A stretch of DNA of 7,199 nt from an uncultured Caulobacteraceae bacterium (GTDB lineage Bacteria > Pseudomonadota > Alphaproteobacteria > Caulobacterales > TH1-2), in assembly GCA_937967425.1 (NCBI GenBank), contig CALBST010000241.1, positions 1 to 7,199 of the forward strand, in the 5' to 3' direction. The translations under genes and the position numbers were made by a program. Under the pieces are notes generated by a model. The model did not search any database and had not been told where the DNA came from. It was given only the letters and a program-made list of their open reading frames with translations. Positions 1-5,836 of the stretch are shown in pieces. The first letter of the stretch is position 1, and the number at the start of each line of letters is the position of its first letter.

Positions 1-267
1 GATCGCGCGCTTCGCCGTCTCGACGCCATGCTGATCGTTGCGGACAAGAAGGAGACGCTGCTGCTGACCGGCGCAGGCGATGTTCTGGAGCCGGAGCATC
101 AGGTGATCGCCGTGGGCTCAGGCGGCAATTTCGCCTTCGCAGCTGCGCGCGCGCTCTACGACTATGTCGACGATCCTGAGGCTATTGCTCGCAAAGCAAT
201 GGAGATCGCGGCGCAAATTTGCGTATATACCAACGGTAATCTGACCGTGGAGAAGCTCGATGGCTGA
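1..267 (+). CDS. hslV: HslV, peptidase subunit of the HslVU ATP-dependent protease (3' part only)
   Basis: The reading frame is open from the first base, so the gene begins outside the window; 88 C-terminal residues and the stop are present. HslV forms a double hexameric ring of threonine peptidases in the cytoplasm and degrades proteins unfolded by HslU. The visible part matches the family closely: an opening [11 protein letters not shown] (E. coli has a very similar DRMLRKLEALL), then [39 protein letters not shown], and a C-terminal ICVYTNGN segment. The catalytic N-terminal threonine lies upstream and cannot be checked. The ATG at 28 is an internal methionine, not the start. The stop overlaps the next gene by 8 bases, which suggests one transcript. 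Any heat-shock promoter would be left of the window. Confidence 0.95.
   Translation, partial: DRALRRLDAMLIVADKKETLLLTGAGDVLEPEHQVIAVGSGGNFAFAAARALYDYVDDPEAIARKAMEIAAQICVYTNGNLTVEKLDG
249..255 (+). promoter_or_regulatory. Ribosome binding site of the membrane protein gene, inside hslV
   Basis: GGAGAAG lies seven bases before the ATG at 260, within the last codons of hslV. It is a good Shine-Dalgarno match at ideal spacing, so it supports the ATG at 260 as the real start and the 8-base overlap with hslV as genuine. Confidence 0.75.
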
Positions 268-1444
268 TCGTGGCGCATTGGAGGCGGCTGCGGCCGCCGG
301 CGTGATCAAGGCAGAACAAGTCGGGCCGCTTCACGATTTCCTGGCATCCGGCGCTGCAGGCGTTTCCGCGGCGCCGAGCGGTGAGGAGGATCTCCGCTTC
401 ATCCGCAATTTCCACGATGTCTTCCTGGCTATCGGCATCATCTTGCTCGCCATCGGGCTCTCGATCGGCGTCACGGTGTTCGTGACCACATCCGGCCTCG
501 AAGGACCGCAGGCCGCGGCGATCACCACGGGCGCTTTGTTTGCCGGCTGCGGAGCCGTGATGTGGGCGCTTGGCGAAATTTTCGCGCGTCGCCGCCGGCT
601 GTTTTTACCCGCCATTGCCATCGTTTGCTCGCTGACGATCTTCAGCGTGATCGCGGCGGCGTTGCTCTATACAGGTGTAATTGTTGGCCGTGGTTTCGAG
701 GGCTCCGGGCTTGATCTTTCGACGATGCCGCCTGAGCTACGCGTTGGCATTCTGATCGCGACCGCGCTGGCGTTCATCGCGCCATTCGCTTTCTACCTGC
801 GGTTTCGCCTGCCTTTCTCGCTCGGGCTCGCGGGCGGCGGCTTGGCGTTTTTCATCATCGTTCTGGCGATGGTGACGAACTTCGATCTGACGATGCAGTT
901 TATCTCGCCGCTCTACCTGACCCTCGGCATCCTTCTTTTCCTTGCCGGGGTCGCCTTCGATGCGCGCGATCCTGCGCGGACGACGCGGTTTTCCGACAAC
1001 GGATTTTGGCTCCACTTCGCCGCCGCACCGCTCATTCTGAACGGCGCCTTCGGTCTCATCGGCCAGCTTTTTGGTTCGTCAAATGGCCTGACATCATCTG
1101 GTGCGCTTGTTATGTCAGCCTCGGAAGGAGGCGGCGCCGCTACTGCGCATGCGGCGCTCACGCTTGTTGTTGTCGTGCTGCTTGGCGTGATCTCGCTTCT
1201 CATCAATCGCCGCGTTCTCATCGTTTCGACGTTGATCACAACCGGCGTCGCCATCGGTATCCTCATGAACGCGCTAGGCCTCGGTGCGGGCGCACTCGCG
1301 GCGTCGGTACTGATCGTGCTTGGCGCGTTCGTGCTCATCCTGGGCGCCAGCTGGCACACGGCGCGGCGCGCGTTGCTCGGATGGGTCAAGCCTGACGGAG
1401 CGTGGGCGCGCATTTTTCCGCCTGAGACGCCCGCGGCTGCTTAG
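260..1444 (+). CDS. Polytopic membrane protein of unknown function between hslV and hslU
   Basis: 394 residues. The N-terminal ~50 residues are soluble and look helical ([23 protein letters not shown]). They recall the short N-terminal region of DUF2157-type membrane proteins, but I cannot confirm membership. About ten hydrophobic segments follow, at roughly residues 54-76, 86-107, 113-140, 161-180, 186-206, 213-233, 248-271, 298-316, 318-337 and 341-363. Short basic turns such as ARRRR (109-113) and INRR (315-318) separate some of them. The C-terminus is a short tail with [16 protein letters not shown] see no catalytic motif, ATPase signature or transporter signature. The start is fixed by a strong ribosome binding site inside hslV. 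The gene overlaps hslV by 8 bases and ends 56 bases before hslU, so the three probably share a transcript. A link to protein quality control at the membrane is only inference from position. Confidence 0.85.
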   Translation: MADRGALEAAAAAGVIKAEQVGPLHDFLASGAAGVSAAPSGEEDLRFIRNFHDVFLAIGIILLAIGLSIGVTVFVTTSGLEGPQAAAITTGALFAGCGAVMWALGEIFARRRRLFLPAIAIVCSLTIFSVIAAALLYTGVIVGRGFEGSGLDLSTMPPELRVGILIATALAFIAPFAFYLRFRLPFSLGLAGGGLAFFIIVLAMVTNFDLTMQFISPLYLTLGILLFLAGVAFDARDPARTTRFSDNGFWLHFAAAPLILNGAFGLIGQLFGSSNGLTSSGALVMSASEGGGAATAHAALTLVVVVLLGVISLLINRRVLIVSTLITTGVAIGILMNALGLGAGALAASVLIVLGAFVLILGASWHTARRALLGWVKPDGAWARIFPPETPAAA

Positions 1445-1500
1445 GGCGCGAGACGCCGCACTTCACGGGGCGCGTCTGGTTGCCTAGATCAGGCCAAGCC

Positions 1501-2805
1501 ATGACCCACTTCTCGCCCCGTGAAATTGTTTCCGAACTCGATCGCTATATCGTCGGTCAGAACGACGCCAAGCGCGCCGTCGCGATCGCCCTTCGCAACC
1601 GCTGGCGCCGAAAGCAATTGCCCGAAGACCTCCGCGAAGAGGTCACGCCCAAGAACATCCTCATGATCGGTCCGACAGGCGTCGGCAAAACCGAGATTGC
1701 GCGGCGGCTGGCGAAGCTCGCGGGCGCGCCGTTTCTGAAAGTGGAAGCGACGAAGTTCACCGAAGTCGGCTATGTCGGCCGTGACGTGGAGCAGATCATC
1801 CGCGATCTCGTCGAAGTTGCGCTCAACATGGCGCGCGAACGCCGCCGCCGCGAAGTTCGCGCTCGTGCTGAAGCGGCGGCGGAAGAACGTGTGCTGGACG
1901 CGCTGGTGGGGCAGGGCTCAAGCGCTGCAACCCGCGACTCGTTCCGCAGACGATTGCGCAACAATGAGCTCGGCGCCTCCGCCGTCGAGATTGATGTTGA
2001 AGATACCGCCAACCCGATGGGCAGCTTGGATATCCCTGGTCAGCCAGGCGTTGGCGTTGTGAACATCGGTGAGATCTTCGGTAAGGCGTTCGGCAAGCGC
2101 ACCAAACGCGTGCGCATGACTGTCGACGAAGCCTTCGAGCCGCTGGTGCGCGAAGAGAGCGACAAGCTGATCGATCAGGACACTTTGGTGAAGGAAGCAC
2201 TCGCGCTGACCGCCGAGGACGGCATCGTTTTCATCGATGAGATCGACAAGATCGCGTCACGCTCGGAGCGTGTCGGCGGTGGCGATGTCAGCCGCGAAGG
2301 CGTGCAGCGTGATCTGTTGCCCTTGATCGAAGGCACCATTGTCACCACCAAACACGGCCAAGTGAAGACAGACCACATCTTGTTCATTGCGTCCGGGGCG
2401 TTTCACGTCTCGAAGCCGTCGGATCTTTTGCCCGAACTGCAGGGCCGCTTGCCCATCCGCGTTGAGCTGCAGGCGCTCACGCGCGAGGACTTCCGCCGCA
2501 TTCTGACCGAACCCGAAGCAAGCTTGGTCACGCAGTACAAGGCGCTGCTGAAAACCGAGGGTGTCACACTCGATATCACCGATGACGCGGTTGAAGCCAT
2601 TGCCGGCATCGCGGCGGACGTAAACGGCACGGTCGAGAATATCGGTGCCCGCCGGCTGCAGACAGTGATGGAGCGACTGCTTGATGAAATCAGCTATTCA
2701 GCGCCGGATAGAAATGGCGAGACAGTGCTGATCAATGCGGAGTACGTGCGCAAGAATGTCGGCGATCTGGCCAAGAACACCGATCTCAGCCGCTTTATTC
2801 TCTAG
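1501..2805 (+). CDS. hslU: HslU, AAA+ unfoldase (ATPase subunit) of the HslVU protease
   Basis: 434 residues, close to the E. coli length of 443. HslU hexamers use ATP to unfold substrates and feed them into HslV. Visible landmarks: N-terminal [16 protein letters not shown]; Walker A GPTGVGKT (57-64); substrate-gripping pore loop GYVG (90-93); an intermediate domain from about 102 to 235, rich in Arg and Glu; Walker B IVFIDEID (242-249); sensor 1 region FIASGAFH (295-302); arginine-finger segment ELQGRLPIR (312-320); sensor 2 segment IGARRL (381-386); and the C-terminal tail DLSRFIL, which in this family docks into HslV. All key residues are present. The ATG at 1501 is preferred because [10 protein letters not shown] is the usual family N-terminus; an in-frame TTG at 1480 would add seven unsupported residues. 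The ribosome binding site is weak (AGG at 1491-1493). The stop is interlocked with that of the convergent kinase gene. Confidence 0.97.
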   Translation: MTHFSPREIVSELDRYIVGQNDAKRAVAIALRNRWRRKQLPEDLREEVTPKNILMIGPTGVGKTEIARRLAKLAGAPFLKVEATKFTEVGYVGRDVEQIIRDLVEVALNMARERRRREVRARAEAAAEERVLDALVGQGSSAATRDSFRRRLRNNELGASAVEIDVEDTANPMGSLDIPGQPGVGVVNIGEIFGKAFGKRTKRVRMTVDEAFEPLVREESDKLIDQDTLVKEALALTAEDGIVFIDEIDKIASRSERVGGGDVSREGVQRDLLPLIEGTIVTTKHGQVKTDHILFIASGAFHVSKPSDLLPELQGRLPIRVELQALTREDFRRILTEPEASLVTQYKALLKTEGVTLDITDDAVEAIAGIAADVNGTVENIGARRLQTVMERLLDEISYSAPDRNGETVLINAEYVRKNVGDLAKNTDLSRFIL

Positions 2806-3800
2806 ACGCTGAGGCCGTTTCTCTGTGCCAACTCGCGCAGACGGACCTCTGGCCGCGGGCCCATGTGCGAGATCACTTCTGCCGCAGCCAGAGAGGCGAG
2901 GGCGCCGCACTCGGCCAGTGATTTCTTGCGCGTGTAGCCAAACAGGAAGCCCGCCGCGTATTGATCGCCAGCGCCGGTCGTATCCACGACCTTGGCCACA
3001 GGCGCGGCTTTCACCTCGATCGTGTCTTCCGGCGTCACAACGAGAGACCCGTGCTCAGAGCGCGTAACAGCGACCAGCGGGCAGGCTTTGCGAGCGCTCG
3101 CGATAGCATCGCCGAGGTCGCTACTCTCGTAGAGAGAGAGAATCTCGGATTCGTTGCAGAACAGAATGTCGACGTGACCGCTAACGAGATGACGGAAGCT
3201 ATCGCGGTGGCGGTCGACGCAGAATTTGTCGGAAAGCGTCAGCGAGACTTTGCGGCCGGCGACGCGCGCGATTTCCGCCGCGCGCACGAAAGCGGCCTTG
3301 GCTTCGTCGCGGTCGAACAGATAGCCTTCCAGGAAAAGCGTCTCGCCGCTCTGAATGAGGCCCGCATCGAGATCGTTGGCGTCGAGCAGCGTCGAGGCGC
3401 CGAGATATGTGCTCATCGAACGCTGGCCGTCCGGCGTTACGGCGATCAAGCAGCGCGCGGTCCCCGGCGGGCCCGAGCGCGGCGCGGTGTTGAAGGTGAC
3501 GCCGGCAGCGCGGAACTCCCGCGTGAACTGCGCGCCCAGGGCGTCGTTTGCGACCTTGCCGATATAGCCCGTTTTGCCACCGAAGCTGGCGACGCCGGTC
3601 ATCGTGTTGGCGGCCGAGCCGCCCGCGGCGACCACCGGATCAGCGAGCCGCGCGGTCAGGTGATCCGCGCGCGATTCGTCAATCAGCGTCATGCCGCCCT
3701 TGGCGATGTTCTCCTCGGCTAGGAAGCTGTCCGGCACGGATTTCAGAATGTCGATAATGGCGTTGCCGACGGCGACGACATCGTAAGTCGAGCGTGTCAT
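2802..3800 (-). CDS. PfkB-family adenosine kinase
   Basis: 332 residues. Likely phosphorylates adenosine to AMP with ATP (purine salvage) in the cytoplasm. Ribokinase-fold landmarks: the first strand with VGNAIIDI (11-18); the glycine-rich substrate segment AAGGSAANT (58-66); a GKVANDALG segment (81-89); the NxxE motif within CNESE (N216, E219), which in PfkB enzymes helps position Mg2+/phosphate; and PfkB signature 2, [14 protein letters not shown] (273-286), with D279 as the expected catalytic base. The overall pattern matches alphaproteobacterial proteins annotated as adenosine kinase, but PfkB enzymes vary in substrate, so a sugar or other nucleoside substrate is possible. The start is supported by GAAGGG seven bases upstream. 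The gene converges on hslU (stops share CTAG) and diverges from the lipoprotein gene, so it looks monocistronic. Confidence 0.88.
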   Translation of the reverse strand: MTRSTYDVVAVGNAIIDILKSVPDSFLAEENIAKGGMTLIDESRADHLTARLADPVVAAGGSAANTMTGVASFGGKTGYIGKVANDALGAQFTREFRAAGVTFNTAPRSGPPGTARCLIAVTPDGQRSMSTYLGASTLLDANDLDAGLIQSGETLFLEGYLFDRDEAKAAFVRAAEIARVAGRKVSLTLSDKFCVDRHRDSFRHLVSGHVDILFCNESEILSLYESSDLGDAIASARKACPLVAVTRSEHGSLVVTPEDTIEVKAAPVAKVVDTTGAGDQYAAGFLFGYTRKKSLAECGALASLAAAEVISHMGPRPEVRLRELAQRNGLSV

Positions 3801-3807
3801 GAATTAA

Positions 3808-3813
3808 CCCTTC
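3808..3813 (-). promoter_or_regulatory. Ribosome binding site of the adenosine kinase gene
   Basis: On the minus strand GAAGGG stands seven bases before the ATG at 3800-3798. It is a good Shine-Dalgarno match and fixes the kinase start. Confidence 0.65.
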
Positions 3814-3816
3814 GCC

Positions 3817-3841
3817 GGGGCGTTTAGGGGGGCGGGGAGGG
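3817..3841 (+). other. G-quadruplex motif in the divergent intergenic region
   Basis: Four guanine tracts lie on the plus strand: four G (3817-3820), six G (3827-3832), four G (3834-3837) and three G (3839-3841). The loops are six, one and one bases. This meets the standard G3+N1-7 folding pattern, and the two one-base loops favour a stable fold. It lies in noncoding DNA, 17-41 bases upstream of the kinase start and about 48 bases upstream of the lipoprotein start. Whether it folds in the cell is not known. Confidence 0.7.
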
Positions 3842-3849
3842 CGTGGCAA
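3821..3849 (-). promoter_or_regulatory. Candidate promoter of the adenosine kinase gene
   Basis: Read on the minus strand, TTGCCA (3849-3844; five of six matches to TTGACA) is followed after exactly 17 bases by TAAACG (3826-3821). TAAACG is a weak -10, but with its flanks (CCTAAAC) it partly resembles the GCTANAWC-type -10 described for Caulobacter housekeeping promoters. Transcription would start near 3814 and give a leader of about 14 bases that begins with the kinase ribosome binding site. The whole 17-base spacer is the C-rich strand of the G-quadruplex motif. Prediction only. Confidence 0.35.
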
Positions 3850-3888
3850 GCATTGCGGGCTGCCCGGAGCGGCGGCACATTCGCACGT

Positions 3889-4284
3889 ATGCGATTCATG
3901 GTTCCACTCGCCGCGCTGCTGCTGCTCACAGCTTGCGCCACAGCAGCACCGACTGCGCCTGCCGCGCCAGATCCGAGCGCGAGCGCGCCCGCCGCCGTTT
4001 CCTCTACGCGCCAAGCCCAGATGCTGCGCGCAGCGGGGAGCGCGGCGGCCCCGTCCGTGCAAGACATCGAGCGCCTGTTCGGCCAAGCCGATATTACCCG
4101 CCGTGATGGCGCCGGCACGGCTCTGACGTATCGCTTTGATACTTGCGCGTTGCTGCTGCTGTTCGCGGCCGACGGCCGCAACACGATGCGCCTCGCCGAA
4201 GCCCATCCGAGCGCGCGCCGCGCCGATGTGGCCGCGCCCTCGTTGGAGCAGTGCGCAGCGGAAGCGGCGGCGCGCCGCTCCTGA
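3889..4284 (+). CDS. Small lipoprotein with a conserved alphaproteobacterial C-terminal domain
   Basis: 131 residues. The N-terminus MRFMVPLAALLLLTAC is a short lipoprotein signal peptide with lipobox LTAC; C16 would be lipidated and become residue 1 of the mature protein. A low-complexity Ala/Pro/Ser linker follows (about 17-40), then a small domain with RLFGQADITRRDGAGTALTYRF (62-83) and CALLLLF (86-92). This resembles the 'LFG-PD-RREG-wqY-C-L-lfly' pattern I recall from short alphaproteobacterial hypothetical proteins, perhaps with a BamE/SmpA-like fold. C86 and C122 could form a disulfide in the periplasm. The ATG at 3889 is preferred over the in-frame TTG at 3853, which would put a charged extension before the signal peptide. 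ATG 3898 is an alternative. No Shine-Dalgarno sequence is seen. The stop overlaps the start of the ATP-grasp gene (TGATG). Function unknown. Confidence 0.8.
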   Translation: MRFMVPLAALLLLTACATAAPTAPAAPDPSASAPAAVSSTRQAQMLRAAGSAAAPSVQDIERLFGQADITRRDGAGTALTYRFDTCALLLLFAADGRNTMRLAEAHPSARRADVAAPSLEQCAAEAAARRS

Positions 4285-5165
4285 TGGCGCGCGTCGCCTA
4301 TCTCACGGCGCGCTCCTATCGCGGCACGCCGCTGCCGCCGGGCGTGGTGCCGCCGCTCGAGGAGAGAAGCCGCGAGCTCATCCTTGCGGCGGGCAAGTCG
4401 CGCGGCATCGCGTTTGAGATCGTCTACTGGGACGAGATGGATCTGCCGCAGCGCGGCTTTGACTTGGCGGTGATCCGCACGACCTGGGATTATCACGAGC
4501 GGCCGGATCAATTCATCGCGGCGCTTGAGCACCACGAGCGCAATGGCCTTCGCGTTCTCAACCCTTCGAGTGTCGTGCGCTGGAATATGCGCAAGACGTA
4601 TCTGCAAGAGCTCGGGCCTTCTGCGATTGAGACCGTGTGGACTGAAAGGGCCGACGCTCACGTCGTCGCTCAGGCGTTTGATGCGCTTGATGCGGCGGAA
4701 GTGGTGGTGAAGCCGCAGGTCGGCGCCGGGTCGATCCGCACGGTGCGCCTGAAGCGCAACGCCTGGAGCGAAGCTGATCTGATCGAAGGGCCGCTCGGCC
4801 CGGCGATGATCCAGCCGTATCTGCGGGCGATCGAGACGGAAGGGGAGCGTTCGCTCTTCTGGTTTGGCGGCCAATATTCTCATGCCGTGCGCAAGGTGCC
4901 GGCCGAGGGCAACTGGCTCGCCAACGTCTCCGGCGCCCGGTTCGTTTCCGAAGCACCGCCGCAAGCGGCGATTGATGCTGCAGAAGCCGCGCGTGCGCGG
5001 GCGCCCAAAGACCTTCTATATGTCCGCATCGATCTGGTGCTCGGCGACGACGGCGCCTGGCGGGTGATCGAGATCGAGGCGATCGAGCCTTACCTCTTCT
5101 TCGACTTCGCGCCAGAGGGCGCCGACGCTTTTGTTGGGGCAATCGCGCGCGTCTTGGGCTTGTAG
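4284..5165 (+). CDS. ATP-grasp ligase, DcsG/RimK-like
   Basis: 293 residues. ATP-grasp enzymes activate a carboxylate as an acyl-phosphate and join it to an amine or similar nucleophile. Landmarks: N-terminal domain with VAYLTA (4-9), DLAVIRTTWDYHERPDQF (60-77) and LNPSSVVRWNMRKTYL (92-107); ATP-binding strand VVKPQVGAGS (141-150, K143 expected to contact ATP); hinge/adenine segment MIQPYL (175-180); GERSLFWFGG (187-196); VRKVPAEGN (202-210); and the metal-binding end RIDLV (248-252) with EIEAIEP (263-269). The WDY, RWN-K, SLFWFGG-YSHAVRK and EIEAIEP pattern is typical of proteins related to DcsG (O-ureido-D-serine cyclo-ligase). No other cycloserine genes are present, so the substrate is unknown. 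The ATG at 4284 is chosen because the protein then begins at the first conserved strand, and it overlaps the lipoprotein stop by one base, suggesting translational coupling. The last 76 bases are antisense to nth. Confidence 0.88.
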   Translation: MARVAYLTARSYRGTPLPPGVVPPLEERSRELILAAGKSRGIAFEIVYWDEMDLPQRGFDLAVIRTTWDYHERPDQFIAALEHHERNGLRVLNPSSVVRWNMRKTYLQELGPSAIETVWTERADAHVVAQAFDALDAAEVVVKPQVGAGSIRTVRLKRNAWSEADLIEGPLGPAMIQPYLRAIETEGERSLFWFGGQYSHAVRKVPAEGNWLANVSGARFVSEAPPQAAIDAAEAARARAPKDLLYVRIDLVLGDDGAWRVIEIEAIEPYLFFDFAPEGADAFVGAIARVLGL

Positions 5166-5788
5166 AGGCATAGGTCCGAAATCACGCAGCGCGGGCACGC
5201 CGGCGTACGCGCCAGGCATGTGTAGCGGCCATGCAGGATCAGCCAATGATGTGCGCCGTGCAGATATTTCCGCGGGGTGATGCGCATGAGTTGTTCTTCA
5301 ACCTCGGCCGGGGTCTTGCCGCTGGCGAGACCAGTGCGGTTGGCGACGCGAAAGACGTGCGTATCCACGGCGATCGTGCCTTCGCCGAAGATTTCCATCA
5401 GCACGACGTTCGCGGTTTTTCGACCGACGCCGGGGAGCGCTTCGAGCGCTTCGCGATCCCGGGGGACCTCACCCTCATGTTGATCGATCAATGCCTGTGA
5501 AAGGGCGATGACGTTCTTGGCTTTGTTGCGCCAGAGTCCGATCGTCTTGATGTGATCCGCGACTTTCGCTTCGCCGAGCTTCAGCATCTTCGCCGGCGTA
5601 TCCGCGATCTGAAACAGCGGTCCGGTCGCGCGGTTGACGCCCTTGTCGGTCGCTTGCGCAGATAGAACGACGGCGACCAAGAGAGTGTAGGGGTTCGTGT
5701 ATTCCAGCTCTGTCTTCGGATCGGGCCGGACATGCGCGAGCCGCGCGTAGAGCTCTTCGGCTTTGGCTTTGGTCAGGCGCTTGGCCAC
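5090..5788 (-). CDS. nth: Endonuclease III (DNA glycosylase/AP lyase)
   Basis: 232 residues from GTG at 5788. It removes oxidised pyrimidines and cleaves the abasic site by beta-elimination (base excision repair). Landmarks: NPYTLLVAVVLSAQATD (32-48); helix-hairpin-helix LPGVGRKTANVVL (118-130) with catalytic lysine K124; AVDTHVFRVANR (140-151) with catalytic D142; and the [4Fe-4S] cluster motif C191-X6-C198-X2-C201-X5-C207. After the cluster is a 25-residue tail rich in Lys, Ala and Ser, ending KSKKR, longer than in E. coli Nth. GTG 5788 is chosen because AAGGGAAG lies eight bases upstream and the protein then has the normal family length. The frame stays open far upstream, but that stretch is antisense to the DUF2244 gene and lacks Nth-like sequence. 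The gene diverges from DUF2244 and its end overlaps the ATP-grasp gene by 76 bases. Confidence 0.95.
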   Translation of the reverse strand: MAKRLTKAKAEELYARLAHVRPDPKTELEYTNPYTLLVAVVLSAQATDKGVNRATGPLFQIADTPAKMLKLGEAKVADHIKTIGLWRNKAKNVIALSQALIDQHEGEVPRDREALEALPGVGRKTANVVLMEIFGEGTIAVDTHVFRVANRTGLASGKTPAEVEEQLMRITPRKYLHGAHHWLILHGRYTCLARTPACPRCVISDLCLYKPKTRAIAPTKASAPSGAKSKKR

Positions 5789-5796
5789 GATGCTGT

Positions 5797-5804
5797 CTTC
5801 CCTT
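5797..5804 (-). promoter_or_regulatory. Ribosome binding site of nth
   Basis: AAGGGAAG on the minus strand, eight bases before the GTG at 5788-5786. It decides in favour of this GTG over the long upstream extension of the same frame. Confidence 0.6.
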
Positions 5805-5836
5805 GGCGCCTGAAGCGGCTCGGCTAAGCTTAGCGC
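5803..5836 (+). promoter_or_regulatory. Candidate DUF2244 promoter containing a 12-base palindrome
   Basis: TTGGCG (5803-5808) is followed after 16 bases by TAAGCT (5825-5830), a fair -35/-10 pair. The -10 lies inside the perfect palindrome GCTAAGCTTAGC (5823-5834). The expected transcription start falls at about 5837, the A of the ATG, and no Shine-Dalgarno sequence is visible, so a leaderless mRNA is possible. Because the palindrome reads the same on both strands it also offers a TAAGCT for transcription towards nth, but I see no good -35 for that direction. Prediction only. Confidence 0.35.

Noticed and set aside
1451..1477. Inverted repeat AGACGC/GCGTCT between the membrane gene and hslU, considered as a terminator or attenuator
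   Set aside because: The stem is only six base pairs with a 15-base loop and no T-run, so it is within chance for this base composition.
1480..1500. TTG start adding seven residues to HslU
   Set aside because: [10 protein letters not shown] from the ATG at 1501 is the standard family N-terminus, and the added residues have no support.
3131..3140. AG dinucleotide run inside the kinase gene, considered as a phase-variation repeat
   Set aside because: It is only five units, lies within an intact conserved reading frame, and encodes ordinary residues of the protein.
2961..3722. 253-codon plus-strand open frame opposite the adenosine kinase gene
   Set aside because: It is antisense to a protein with clear PfkB signatures and has no recognisable motif of its own.
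4143..4283. TTG start extending the ATP-grasp protein by 47 residues into the lipoprotein gene
   Set aside because: The extension is Arg-rich shadow sequence. The first conserved strand begins right after the ATG at 4284.
3804..4964. 386-codon minus-strand open frame opposite the lipoprotein and ATP-grasp genes
   Set aside because: Its product is low-complexity and Arg/Ala-rich with no domain, and it is antisense to two well-supported genes. GC-rich DNA commonly keeps such shadow frames open.
5197..5206. Ten-base palindrome ACGCCGGCGT after the ATP-grasp stop, considered as a terminator stem
   Set aside because: It has no loop and no T-run, and it lies inside the codons for the Nth iron-sulfur cluster region.
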